Shown: positions 30,526 through 39,586 of the stretch, piece after piece
Layout: each line of letters opens with the position of its first letter
Position numbering within the stretch: the first letter of the stretch is position 1
Source of the DNA: an uncultured Bacillaceae bacterium
GTDB taxonomy: Bacteria > Bacillota > Bacilli > Bacillales > Cytobacillaceae
DNA length: 46,037 nucleotides
Reading direction: 5' to 3'
Assembly (NCBI GenBank): GCA_937995745.1
Contig: CALKIU010000095.1
Location: 1 to 46,037 of the forward strand
Notes under the pieces: generated by a model
What the model was told of the DNA's origin: nothing
Databases searched by the model: none
Seen by the model: only the letters and a program-made list of their open reading frames with translations
Position numbers and translations under genes: made by a program

Positions 30526-31527
30526 ATGTTAGCAACTATGGAAATCGGAATGGACTTAGGCACTGCCAATACGCTCGTATTTCAACGCAACAAAGGCATC
30601 ATTTTTAACGAACCTTCAGTCCTGGCCATTGACTCCAAAACGAATAAGGTCTTGGCGGCAGGCCATGAAGCGCAGCAAATGGTAGGAAAAACCTCGAAAA
30701 ACATCGACATCATCTATCCGTTGACAAACGGTGTCATCGCGGATTATCATGCGATCACCGAATTTATAAAAATAGTAATGGGCAAAATTTCAAAGACATA
30801 CTTATTCAGAAAGCCTTCAGTAGTCATTTCTGTTCCCTTTCATGCCACAACAGTCGATAAAAAAGCGATCATCGAAGCCGTAAAAAGCGCCGGCGCCAAA
30901 AAAACGATGATTATTGACGAACCGGTCGCAGCAGCCGTCGGTGCAGGACTGCCCGTTGAAGAACCGGTGGCCAATGTGATCGTCGACATCGGGGGCGGAA
31001 CGACGGAAGCGGCCATCATCTCTTTCGGCGGAGTGGTGGCATGTCATTCCATCCGGATTGGCGGCAAACTTCTTGACCAGGACATTATTCAGTATGTCCG
31101 AAAAAACAATAATGTTCTGATTGGAGAAAGAACAGCGGAAAAAGTTAAAATTGAAATCGGCCACGCGCTGGTAGATCATGAGGAATTGACAATGGAGGTG
31201 CGGGGAAGGGATTTGGTAACAGGTTTACCTGTCACTATAGCACTGTCTTCTTATGACATCCAGCAGGCGATTAAAGATTCATTATTGCAAATCTTAAACA
31301 CCATCAAGGCGCTCTTGGAAGACAGTCCTCCCGAACTGAGCGGAGATATTGTCGACAGGGGGATCATTTTGACCGGAGGAGGAGCCTTGCTGAATGGTTT
31401 GCACGAATGGATAAATAAGGAAATTGATGTACCCGTCCATCTCGCCGCCAACCCGCTGGAATCGGTAGTTCTCGGCACGGGACCAGCTTTAAAATTCATT
31501 GAACGTATCCCCGCCGGACGGAAATGA
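30526..31527 (+). CDS. mreBH: MreB/Mbl/MreBH-family cell-shape actin
   Basis: A 333-residue bacterial actin. Phosphate 1 is MEIGMDLGTANTLVFQRNKG (read EIGMDLGTANT), phosphate 2 DIGGGTTEAAI, the connect region DEPVAAAVGAGLPVEEPVAN, and the adenosine motif GIILTGGGALLNGL. These organise lateral wall synthesis. The short N-terminus, RKPSVVISVPFHATTVDKKAI and location as a lone gene fit MreBH better than MreB of the mreBCD operon, but mbl cannot be excluded. The ATG at 30526 is preferred (GGTGGG eight bases upstream); 30511 and 30538 are alternatives. It is divergent from miaA and convergent with mutL. Confidence 0.82.
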   Translation: MLATMEIGMDLGTANTLVFQRNKGIIFNEPSVLAIDSKTNKVLAAGHEAQQMVGKTSKNIDIIYPLTNGVIADYHAITEFIKIVMGKISKTYLFRKPSVVISVPFHATTVDKKAIIEAVKSAGAKKTMIIDEPVAAAVGAGLPVEEPVANVIVDIGGGTTEAAIISFGGVVACHSIRIGGKLLDQDIIQYVRKNNNVLIGERTAEKVKIEIGHALVDHEELTMEVRGRDLVTGLPVTIALSSYDIQQAIKDSLLQILNTIKALLEDSPPELSGDIVDRGIILTGGGALLNGLHEWINKEIDVPVHLAANPLESVVLGTGPALKFIERIPAGRK

Positions 31528-31560
31528 AACAACGTAAACAGAAGGCACACTCAAACTATG

Positions 31561-31600
31561 AGAGGCTGCTCCTTAAAAGCGATTTTTTCTTAAAGGAACA
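31561..31600. terminator. Bidirectional terminator between mreBH and mutL
   Basis: Stem AGAGGCTGCTCCTT paired with AAGGAACAGCCTCT (one G-U) around an AT-rich loop, T run to the right. It serves convergent genes and shares GGAACAGCCTCTT with the hairpin at 13120-13138. Confidence 0.8.
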
Positions 31601-31620
31601 GCCTCTTTTCTTCATGCCCC

Positions 31621-33492
31621 CTACATCACTCTCTTAAACATTTTTTCCAGTTCATATATGGAATAATGGATGATAATCGGCCGACCGTGAGGACAAGTAA
31701 ACGGATCGGAAGTCCGCCGCAGTTCATCAAGAAGGGCCTGAATTTCTTCATTTTTCAAATAGCGGTTCGCTTTGATCGCCGCTTTGCAGCTCATCATCAT
31801 CGCCGCTTCTTCCCGCAATTTTCTTATATCCACCGTTCTCATCTGCAAAAGCTGCTCGATGATCTCTTCGATAATCTCTTTTTCCTGTCCTTCAGGAAAC
31901 CATTGCGGATGGGAACGGACTATAAAACTGTTATGTCCGAACGGTTCGATAAATACGCCGGCCGTTTTCAGTTGATCCTTGTTCTCCATGATTTTTACGT
32001 ATTCATCCGCCGGATACTCAAATGTGAGCGGAATGAGCAGTTCCTGCAGTTCATTTGTCACCTCGCCGACTTTTTCCCGGAAATATTCAAAATAAATACG
32101 CTCCTGGGCTGCGTGCTGGTCAATAATATAAAGACCTTTTTCGTTTTGCGCCAAAATATAAGTTCCGTGCATTTGACCGATGGGATAAAGCGGCGGAATC
32201 CGGGACGTTTTATCTTCAACCGCCTCCGGAAGGGGATCTTTTTCGCCGCTTTCTGACACAGTTGTAATCAATGGATCCGCCTGTTCCTGTTCCACAGGCG
32301 TACTGCCCTCCGGTGCCGATTCAACCGTTTTTTCAGCCGGTGCCAAGTCCTCAGCGGAGACCTCAACCGGAGTAAACATTGTACCGGGAGAGCTTGGCCG
32401 GACGCCGGAAAATTCTTTTTTAACGGGCGGCAAATGGTCGAGTTCAAGAACTGTTTGCTCCGTTTTAAGCGTTTCTTTCCGTTCCCGGACAAACCCGGTC
32501 GGGATCAATTGTTGCTTTTTAAAGGCATGGCGGATTGTTTCCGTTACAAGCTTGTTCAATTCTTGCTCTTTGCTGATTCTTACTTCCATTTTGGAAGGAT
32601 GGACATTGACATCTATAAGAACCGGATCCATTTTGATGTGAAGAAGGGCGACCGGATACCTGTTAACGGGAAGAAGGGTATGATACCCTTCAAGAATCGC
32701 GTTCACTAACGGATAGTTTTTAATAAACCGTCCGTTGATGAGAATCGTGATATAATTGCGCGACGCCCTGGTCATTTCCGGCAATGACACCCAGCCACTT
32801 ATTTGAAAATCAAGGGAAGCAGCCTCAACGGGAATCATTTTTTTAACCGTTTTGAGCCCGTAGATGGCGGAAAGAACTTGGCGGACGTCGCCGCTGCCTG
32901 TTGTGTGAAGAAGTTTTCTCCCGTTATGGATCAATCGGAACGAAATATCCGGATGGGCCATTGCCAAACGGTTGACCATATCCGTTATATTCCCCAGCTC
33001 TGTACTGATCGTTTTTAAATATTTCAGTCTGGCCGGCGTATTATAAAAAAGATCCGTCACAACGACGTCCGTGCCTTTGCGGGCCGGCGCTTTTTCAACC
33101 GCTTCAACTTTTCCGCCCCTGACGGTAATTTTTGTGCCGGCATCCCCCGTAGATGTTTTCATGACAAGTTTTGCTACCGAGGCGATACTGGGAAGGGCCT
33201 CGCCGCGGAAGCCGAGGCTTCTGATATGAAAAAGATCGTGATCATCTTTGATTTTGCTTGTTGCGTGGCGCAAAAACGCTTTGCAGACGTCTTCCTCATC
33301 CATCCCGTCACCGTTGTCAATGACGCGGATTTTCGCCAAGCCGGCCTCTTCTACTTCCACTTCAATAATCGTGCTGTTGGCATCGATGGAATTTTCGACG
33401 AGTTCTTTTACAACAGAAGCGGGGCGTTCCACCACTTCTCCGGCGGCAATTTTGTTCGCCAACGTCTCGTGCAACTGAATGATTTTGCCCAT
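31621..33492 (-). CDS. mutL: DNA mismatch repair protein MutL
   Basis: A 623-residue MutL. The N-terminal GHKL ATPase has IAAGEVVERPASVVKELVEN, DNGDGM and GFRGEALPSIASV. A Pro/Glu-rich linker spans about 345-425. The C-terminal domain has the Mn-dependent endonuclease motif DQHAAQERIYFE from Asp458, plus SCKAAIKAN (Cys569) and CPHGRP (Cys600), so this is a nicking-type MutL, as expected without MutH. ATG behind GGAGGGGG. It lies 53 bases downstream of mutS in the same operon. Confidence 0.96.
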   Translation of the reverse strand: MGKIIQLHETLANKIAAGEVVERPASVVKELVENSIDANSTIIEVEVEEAGLAKIRVIDNGDGMDEEDVCKAFLRHATSKIKDDHDLFHIRSLGFRGEALPSIASVAKLVMKTSTGDAGTKITVRGGKVEAVEKAPARKGTDVVVTDLFYNTPARLKYLKTISTELGNITDMVNRLAMAHPDISFRLIHNGRKLLHTTGSGDVRQVLSAIYGLKTVKKMIPVEAASLDFQISGWVSLPEMTRASRNYITILINGRFIKNYPLVNAILEGYHTLLPVNRYPVALLHIKMDPVLIDVNVHPSKMEVRISKEQELNKLVTETIRHAFKKQQLIPTGFVRERKETLKTEQTVLELDHLPPVKKEFSGVRPSSPGTMFTPVEVSAEDLAPAEKTVESAPEGSTPVEQEQADPLITTVSESGEKDPLPEAVEDKTSRIPPLYPIGQMHGTYILAQNEKGLYIIDQHAAQERIYFEYFREKVGEVTNELQELLIPLTFEYPADEYVKIMENKDQLKTAGVFIEPFGHNSFIVRSHPQWFPEGQEKEIIEEIIEQLLQMRTVDIRKLREEAAMMMSCKAAIKANRYLKNEEIQALLDELRRTSDPFTCPHGRPIIIHYSIYELEKMFKRVM

Positions 33493-33545
33493 ATTCCCCC
33501 TCCTTTCTGCATAATGGAATCACGGGCAAGAACCCGCCCGGAAAA

Positions 33546-36155
33546 TTAATTTTTCAGTTTTTTATGCAATTCATATAAAGTGTTTAATGCTTGCATGGGA
33601 GTCATATCAAGAATATCCAATTGTCTGATTTTCTCAATCACGCGCTTTTCTTTCCCCGCAAGAGGCGTGTTTTTCTGTTCATGCGGTTCCCCGAAAAAGG
33701 ACAGCTGCAAACCTTCACTTTCATAGATTTCAGATTGTGGTTCATCAAAAATCTCTTGATTTCCTTGTTTGTTTGTCCCGTTTTGTTCAAGTTTTTTCAA
33801 AATCTCATTGGCCCGTTCAATCAAAGAAGCGGGCAAATCAGCGAGCTTTGCCACATGGATGCCGTAGCTTTTATCGGCCGGACCGTCTTTTATCTTGTGA
33901 AGAAAAATCACTTTTCCGTTCTGTTCAATGGCGCTGACATGAACGTTTTTCAAACGTTTCAATTCTTTCTCCAAAACGGTCAATTCGTGATAATGGGTGG
34001 AAAACAAAGTTTTGGAGCCGATGTTGTCATGGATATATTCAATGATTGCCTGGGCCAGTGCCATTCCGTCATATGTCGATGTCCCCCGGCCGATTTCATC
34101 AAAGATGATCAGGCTGTTTTTCGTCGCATTGGCGATCGCATATTTGGCCTCCATCATTTCCACCATGAACGTGCTTTGTCCCGCGATTAAATCGTCAGAT
34201 GCCCCAATCCTTGTAAACACTTGATCAAAAATGGGCAACACCGCTTTTTTGGCGGGGACAAAGCAGCCGATTTGCGCCAAAATGGCCGTCAAGGCGATTT
34301 GCCGCATGTAGGTGCTTTTCCCGGACATATTCGGACCGGTTATGAGAAGAATCTCCCGGTCTTTGTCCATATAACAGTCATTGGGAACATATTCCTGCGC
34401 TTTCATGACTTTCTCGACGACCGGATGGCGGCCTTCCTCAATATGAATGATGCGGTCTTCGGAAAATGTCGGCTTTACATAATGCCGTTCTTCGCTCACC
34501 GTGGCAAAGCACTGGAGCACGTCGATTTCGCTGACCGTTTTCGCCAAAGCTTGCAATCTGGGAATATATTTTTTTACAAAGTCCCGGATTTGTGTAAATA
34601 GTTCATACTCCAATTCCATGCTTTTTTCTTCGGCTTCGAGAATCAGCGCTTCCTTTTCTTTCAACTCCGGGGTGATGAAGCGCTCGGCATTGGCCAATGT
34701 CTGCTTTCTTTCATAGCGCCCGTCTTTCAGAAGATGAAGGTTCGGTTTCGTCACTTCTATATAATAGCCAAATACCCGGTTATAGCCCACTTTGAGCGAT
34801 TTGATTCCCGTTTTTTCCCGTTCTTCTTTTTCAAGGCGGGCAATCCACGATTTTCCGTTCCGGCTTGCATCACGGTATTTATCCAGCTGTTCGTTAAAAC
34901 CATCGCGGATGATGCCGCCTTCCTTTACGGACAGAGGAGGATTGTCAACAATGGCCCGCTCGAGAAGGTCAACCACTTCTTCGCAGGCATCGAGACGGGA
35001 CGTCAATTCCCCTTCTTCCGAACCTTCAACTTGCATCATCTTTTCCTTAATATAAGGAATTTGCTGCAATGAGCGCTTTAACTGCACCAAATCACGGGCA
35101 TTGACATTGCCGAACGCCACCCGTCCTGCCAAGCGTTCCAAGTCATAGACTTCTTTCAACATTTCGCGGATTTCTTGGCGCTCGAAATAATGCCGGATAA
35201 AAAGTTCCACAAAATGTTGGCGGCGGCATATTTCTTTTTTAGAAATCAGCGGCCGATCAAGCCACTGTTTCAACAGCCGTCCGCCCATGGCGGTCATCGT
35301 CTCATCAAGAAGCCACAATAAGGAGCCTTTTTTCCCTTTAGTGCGGATCGTTTCCGTTATTTCAAGGTTTCTTTTAGAAAAATAATCTATTTTCATATAT
35401 TGTTGAATCTCATAAGCTTCAACGTCCTGCATATGGTCAAGGCTTCTTTTTTGCGTGCGGCACAAATAATTCAAAAGTCTGGCGGACGCTTGCCGCAACC
35501 GCTCGTCATCCAACCCTGCAAAAATTTGCTCATAGTCCGGATGGACGGACGTGTCTTCCTCAAAAGAAATCGTTACGTCGCAATGTTCCTTCATCCGTGC
35601 CTGGAGATTCGCGGGAAAATCCGGAGCAATGACGATCTCTTTCGCACCGGAAGTGGAAAGTTCATTCAATACAAGTTCAAAATCATCTTCAAGCAGAGTC
35701 ACCTTGTTTTCTCCGGTAGACAAGTCGGCGTAGGCAAAACCAAAGATATCTTTGCCAAATTGTGTAATCGAGGCAATGTAATTATTTTCCTTATCATTCA
35801 AACCGCCCCCGTCCATAAACGTTCCCGGAGTGATCAGTTGGACTACATCCCTTTTGACAACTCCTTTGGCAGTTCTTGGATCTTCCAACTGTTCGCAGAT
35901 TGCCACTTTATACCCTTTGTCAATTAGTTTTTCAATATATTGAGCGGCGGAATGGTGGGGAACGCCGCACATGGGAATGCGTTCTTCCCCGCCGCCGTCC
36001 CTGCTCGTCAATGTGATTTCCAATTCTTGCGATGCTTTTATGGCGTCTTCAAAAAACAATTCATAAAAGTCGCCGAGGCGGAAAAACAAAAAGGCATCCT
36101 GGTATTCCGATTTAATTTGCAAATATTGGCGTATCATCGGTGTATATGTAGCCAT
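33546..36155 (-). CDS. mutS: DNA mismatch recognition ATPase MutS
   Basis: An 869-residue MutS1. The mismatch-reading N-terminal domain has FFRLGDFYELFFEDA and the Phe-X-Glu wedge in that stretch, then ITLTSRDGGGEERIPMCGVP; the C-terminal ABC-type ATPase has GPNMSGKSTYMRQ, FDEIGRGTSTYDG and STHYHEL. The extreme C-terminus keeps the tetramerisation/beta-clamp region. Start: the ATG giving MATYTPMIRQYL aligns with B. subtilis; a GTG five codons earlier (36170) has the better AAAGGAT site and is a real alternative. An inverted repeat GGGAA-N6-TTCCC lies at 36283-36298 upstream. Confidence 0.95.
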   Translation of the reverse strand: MATYTPMIRQYLQIKSEYQDAFLFFRLGDFYELFFEDAIKASQELEITLTSRDGGGEERIPMCGVPHHSAAQYIEKLIDKGYKVAICEQLEDPRTAKGVVKRDVVQLITPGTFMDGGGLNDKENNYIASITQFGKDIFGFAYADLSTGENKVTLLEDDFELVLNELSTSGAKEIVIAPDFPANLQARMKEHCDVTISFEEDTSVHPDYEQIFAGLDDERLRQASARLLNYLCRTQKRSLDHMQDVEAYEIQQYMKIDYFSKRNLEITETIRTKGKKGSLLWLLDETMTAMGGRLLKQWLDRPLISKKEICRRQHFVELFIRHYFERQEIREMLKEVYDLERLAGRVAFGNVNARDLVQLKRSLQQIPYIKEKMMQVEGSEEGELTSRLDACEEVVDLLERAIVDNPPLSVKEGGIIRDGFNEQLDKYRDASRNGKSWIARLEKEEREKTGIKSLKVGYNRVFGYYIEVTKPNLHLLKDGRYERKQTLANAERFITPELKEKEALILEAEEKSMELEYELFTQIRDFVKKYIPRLQALAKTVSEIDVLQCFATVSEERHYVKPTFSEDRIIHIEEGRHPVVEKVMKAQEYVPNDCYMDKDREILLITGPNMSGKSTYMRQIALTAILAQIGCFVPAKKAVLPIFDQVFTRIGASDDLIAGQSTFMVEMMEAKYAIANATKNSLIIFDEIGRGTSTYDGMALAQAIIEYIHDNIGSKTLFSTHYHELTVLEKELKRLKNVHVSAIEQNGKVIFLHKIKDGPADKSYGIHVAKLADLPASLIERANEILKKLEQNGTNKQGNQEIFDEPQSEIYESEGLQLSFFGEPHEQKNTPLAGKEKRVIEKIRQLDILDMTPMQALNTLYELHKKLKN

Positions 36156-36307
36156 ATGATTCCCACACACTTTCTATCCTTTTTCTACATTTCTTTATTA
36201 TAACATACCAAATTCCCGCAAACATAACAGCTTCCGACGCGAACGTTTCCACAGATGGAGGGAAGTTTACACCTGAAAAAGAGGGAAATGATGTTCCCGG
36301 AGACATA

Positions 36308-36337
36308 AAAGAAACTAGGAAGTGAACCTCCCTAGTT
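36308..36337 (-). terminator. Terminator of cotE
   Basis: Seven-bp stem AACTAGG / CCTAGTT, with TCTTTTATG following on the minus strand, five bases past the cotE stop. Confidence 0.7.
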
Positions 36338-36342
36338 TTTCC

Positions 36343-36888
36343 CTACTCTTCTTCAGCTCCGACAAGAAAATCAGGATTTAAATCTTCAAATTCCTCGTCA
36401 TCAACATCCAAGTCCCAATCATCATCTTGTTTCAGAAAATCTTTCGGATGAAGTTCCACACAAACTTTCGTTTCTCCAATCACTTCAACGAGGAACTCTT
36501 TTTCAACAGTAACAACAATTTTGTGATCTTTTTTGGAAATAACGGCTTCCACACAGTTCGGCTGTTGAAGAACTTTGGCGATCACATCATGATCATCGAT
36601 GTAATCCGGATCCCGGTATTTTAAATTTATCGTCTCTTGATAGCCTACCCGATCTGTTACCACTTCCGTCTGTGTATTGTCTTTATAGGAGTACCAAACA
36701 TTGATATCATAGTAACCTTTAATTTCCACTTTTTTGCCGCGTTTTTCTGCTTCGTATTTATGATTGATAATCCAGCAGCCAAGGATGCTTGACGGTTTGT
36801 GCGCCGGATCAATCGTGTGGTTTGACTGGGTAAATTTTCGTCCTTTGGCGACAACGGCTTTTGTTATAATCTCTCTATATTCTCCCAT
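36343..36888 (-). CDS. cotE: Outer spore coat morphogenetic protein CotE
   Basis: A 181-residue CotE, the protein that assembles the outer coat in Bacillus spores. The beginning EYREIITKAVVAKGRKF, then PSSILGCWIINH, FLVEVIGETKVCVELHPKDF and the acidic tail DDWDLDVDDEEFEDLNPDFL match the family in length and order. GAGGAGGG lies 12 bases before ATG. A sigma-K-like -10 CATAGGATG precedes it on the minus strand, but this is only a suggestion. It lies between ricA and mutS as in B. subtilis. Confidence 0.93.
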   Translation of the reverse strand: MGEYREIITKAVVAKGRKFTQSNHTIDPAHKPSSILGCWIINHKYEAEKRGKKVEIKGYYDINVWYSYKDNTQTEVVTDRVGYQETINLKYRDPDYIDDHDVIAKVLQQPNCVEAVISKKDHKIVVTVEKEFLVEVIGETKVCVELHPKDFLKQDDDWDLDVDDEEFEDLNPDFLVGAEEE

Positions 36889-37142
36889 TGCGAGCGAACC
36901 CTCCTCATTTGACTTTCAATTCATCCTATGCGGGATATTAGACTAGTGTGATAATAATTTTCCTCTAGCCCCGCCGGCCGTTTGCGACATAACACATATT
37001 ATGCGCGGCCGATTCATGATGCTCCGAAAAGGAGAGAGAAAACATCAGAAATCCGCTCTCCAAATAAAAAGCTTCCTCCCGAGCACAGATGCGCCCGCAC
37101 CAGAACCGCTGCAAATGTAAAAAACTTCCTTTTCCTGTATAT
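36889..37142. other. Intergenic region upstream of cotE
   Basis: About 250 bases (390 including the terminator and ricA tail). The left part should hold the sporulation promoters of cotE. A GGAGAG / CTCTCC inverted repeat occurs at about 37030-37061. No coding sequence is recognised. Confidence 0.45.
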
Positions 37143-37169
37143 AAAAAACAGCCGATGAACGCGGCTGTT
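37143..37169 (-). terminator. Terminator of the miaB-ricA transcript
   Basis: Minus-strand stem AACAGCCGCG / CGGCTGTT followed by TTTTTATA, 113 bases past the ricA stop. Confidence 0.75.
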
Positions 37170-37281
37170 AAAATGAAAGTTTGATTGTTCTCTTTTTCAT
37201 TCCGGGCAACAAAACCATAACAAAGCCGGACTTCTGAAGCGGCGGATTACAGACAAATTGCGGTGAGGCAAATGCAGATTT

Positions 37282-37722
37282 TCAACGGGGATTTTTCTTG
37301 TGATGATTGTTGCTATTTTGCAATGCAGCCCCGGTCTTTCCCGTCAACAAGTCTCCGCCGGTTGAGGCAATAATTTCATCCGTGATTTTGTTGGAAATCG
37401 TTGTCGAGACAAGCTGAAGAAGTCCGTTCACTTCCGTTTGCGATTGTTTAAATTCTTGGACAATCGGGATGGAATCTAGCTCCTTTTCCAGCGCGGCAAT
37501 TTTTTCTTCCGTTCTCCGCAACGCTTCCGGTTTTCCATAATATTCCAAATTGACAGCTTGTTTCTGCAATCCTTTTATTTCTGCAATCAACCGGCTGACC
37601 TTTTCATTTTTGTGGATTTGCGCTTCCGCCCGTTTAAAAAAATCCACTTCCTCGGTCCGGGCAATCATTTCCGCCAGTTCCCGGGCCTTGGCAACAATAT
37701 CATCCTTCGTATATTTCCCCAT
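37282..37722 (-). CDS. ricA: RicA (YmcA), Y-complex subunit
   Basis: A 146-residue helical YlbF/YmcA-family protein (KYTKDDIVAKARELAEMI, FFKRAEAQIHKNEKVSRLI, IKGLQKQAVNLEYY). In B. subtilis the RicA-RicF-RicT complex carries Fe-S clusters and directs RNase Y to operon mRNAs, affecting biofilm, competence and sporulation. The partner RNase Y is encoded in this window near 45 kb. It starts 15 bases after the miaB stop behind GGGGGG and is co-transcribed with it. Confidence 0.9.
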   Translation of the reverse strand: MGKYTKDDIVAKARELAEMIARTEEVDFFKRAEAQIHKNEKVSRLIAEIKGLQKQAVNLEYYGKPEALRRTEEKIAALEKELDSIPIVQEFKQSQTEVNGLLQLVSTTISNKITDEIIASTGGDLLTGKTGAALQNSNNHHKKNPR

Positions 37723-37737
37723 TTGTTTCCCCCCGTT

Positions 37738-39264
37738 TTATTCGATTTCTCCCACCATTTCACCGTTCAAGGACCAGGTTTTCGCTTCCGTAATTTTCAC
37801 TTTCACAATTTTGCCGATGGCCGATTTAGGTCCTGTGAAGTTGACAAGCTTGTTTCTTCTTGTATAACCGGCCAAAACATCAGGATTATTTTTGCTTTCC
37901 CCTTCAACAAGCACTTCCACGATTTGTCCTTCGTATTTTTTCATCGCTTTTTTCGACATTTCGGCTACCAGATTATTCAAACGATACAAACGCTCTTTTT
38001 TAACTTCCATCGGAACATTGTCTTCCATCTTGGCGGCAGGGGTTCCTTCCCTCGGTGAATATATAAATGTAAAAGCAGATTCGAAACCGACTTCCTTGTA
38101 CAAAGAAAGCGTCTCTTCGAACTGTTCGTCCGTTTCATTCGGAAATCCGACAATGATGTCGGTCGTCAATGCCACATTCGGGATCGCTTCTTTAATCTTG
38201 CGCACAAGCTCCAGGTAATCTTCTCTCGTATATTTCCGGGCCATCATTTTAAGAATGTCGTTGGAACCGGATTGAACCGGGAGATGGATGTGCTCCATCA
38301 AGTTCCCGCCTTTAGCAAGCACTTCAATGAGGCGGTCATCGAAGTCGCGGGGATGGCTCGTCGTAAAACGGATGCGCGGAATATCTATTTTTCTAATCTC
38401 GTCCATTAAATCACCGAGACCGTATTGCATATCTTTAAAGTCTTTGCCATAGGCATTCACATTCTGCCCGAGAAGGGTGATTTCTTTGTAACCGGCAGCG
38501 GCAAGCTGGCGCACTTCGGCGATAATTTCTTCCGGCCTGCGACTCCGCTCCTTCCCTCTAGTGTAAGGAACAATGCAGTACGTGCAAAACTTGTCGCAAC
38601 CGTACATGATATTGACCCAGGCTTTAATGTTTCCGGTGCGGACTTTAGGAAGGTTTTCAATGACGTCTCCTTCTTTTGACCATACTTCGACAACCATTTC
38701 TTTGGACATATAAGCTTCATGCAAAATATACGGCAAACGGTGGATATTGTGGGTTCCGAAAACGAGATCCACATACTGATATTTTGTCAAAATCTTATTG
38801 ACAACCGATTCCTCCTGGGGCATGCATCCGCAAACGCCGAGCAGCAAATCGGGATTTTCCGTCTTGAGTTGTTTAAGATGTCCCAGTTCGCCGAATACTT
38901 TGTTTTCCGCATTTTCCCTCACGGCGCAAGTGTTCAGCAAAATAACATCCGCATCTTGAGGGCCGTCCGCCGGCTCATAGCCGAGTTCTAAAAAGATTCC
39001 CGCCATAACCTCTGTATCGTGTTCATTCATCTGGCAGCCGTAAGTGCGGATATAAAATTTTCTGCCGCTTCCCATCCCTTTAAACCGTTCCGGAATGGTG
39101 AAATCCTTATGGTACTTGACTTCTTCCTTGCCCCGTCTCTTTGCTTCTTTTAAGGACGGAGCCATATAAATCTTGAAGTATTTGCTGTAATCCTTGCCGG
39201 ATTTTTTGTCCGCAGGATTACCTGATTTCACTTGCTGACTGGCCAAACGCTGTTTTTCGTTCAT
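37738..39264 (-). CDS. miaB: tRNA-2-methylthio-N6-dimethylallyladenosine synthase MiaB
   Basis: A 508-residue radical-SAM methylthiotransferase that turns i6A37 into ms2i6A37. The first Fe-S site uses Cys77 (YGCQMNEHD), Cys113 (NTCAVRENA) and Cys147 (CGCMPQ); the radical-SAM cluster uses Cys223, Cys227 and Cys230 (CDKFCTYC). A TRAM domain closes the C-terminus. The ATG behind AAAGGAG is chosen; the open frame runs 20 codons further without a site. The product of MiaA is its substrate. Confidence 0.95.
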   Translation of the reverse strand: MNEKQRLASQQVKSGNPADKKSGKDYSKYFKIYMAPSLKEAKRRGKEEVKYHKDFTIPERFKGMGSGRKFYIRTYGCQMNEHDTEVMAGIFLELGYEPADGPQDADVILLNTCAVRENAENKVFGELGHLKQLKTENPDLLLGVCGCMPQEESVVNKILTKYQYVDLVFGTHNIHRLPYILHEAYMSKEMVVEVWSKEGDVIENLPKVRTGNIKAWVNIMYGCDKFCTYCIVPYTRGKERSRRPEEIIAEVRQLAAAGYKEITLLGQNVNAYGKDFKDMQYGLGDLMDEIRKIDIPRIRFTTSHPRDFDDRLIEVLAKGGNLMEHIHLPVQSGSNDILKMMARKYTREDYLELVRKIKEAIPNVALTTDIIVGFPNETDEQFEETLSLYKEVGFESAFTFIYSPREGTPAAKMEDNVPMEVKKERLYRLNNLVAEMSKKAMKKYEGQIVEVLVEGESKNNPDVLAGYTRRNKLVNFTGPKSAIGKIVKVKITEAKTWSLNGEMVGEIE

Positions 39265-39379
39265 ATCATTACTCCTTTCATGTCCCAATTGATAACAGTT
39301 TAATGTCTCCATACATCCGGGCATCTGTCTCTATTTATCTTTTTGCTTGCCCTTTGTTTCGATATATGGACATTACCTT

Positions 39380-39408
39380 AGTATAAACTCTCATTAAAGA
39401 TAATACAA
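39380..39408 (-). promoter_or_regulatory. Sigma-A promoter of miaB-ricA
   Basis: TTGTAT (39403-39408) and TATACT (39380-39385) with a 17-base spacer on the minus strand, 116 bases upstream of the miaB start. The interval 39265-39552 holds nothing else that could be assigned. Confidence 0.65.
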
Positions 39409-39552
39409 CAGAAATTTCCCCGGCCCTTTTGCAATCATTAAATATAAACAAGAAATTTATTTGAGAAAGGATGTATGTTTTCCTCGCGCAGCAGGAAGCG
39501 GATAGTAGCGGCAAAAGAACGATTTCCCTGTTTTTTGCAAATATTTCACATA

Positions 39553-39580
39553 CAAAAAAACCCCGGAAAACTCCGGGGTT
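39553..39580 (-). terminator. Terminator of korAB
   Basis: Nine-bp perfect stem AACCCCGGA / TCCGGGGTT with a four-base loop and TTTTTTTGT on the minus strand, six bases past the korB stop. Confidence 0.9.
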
Positions 39581-39586
39581 GTCTTT

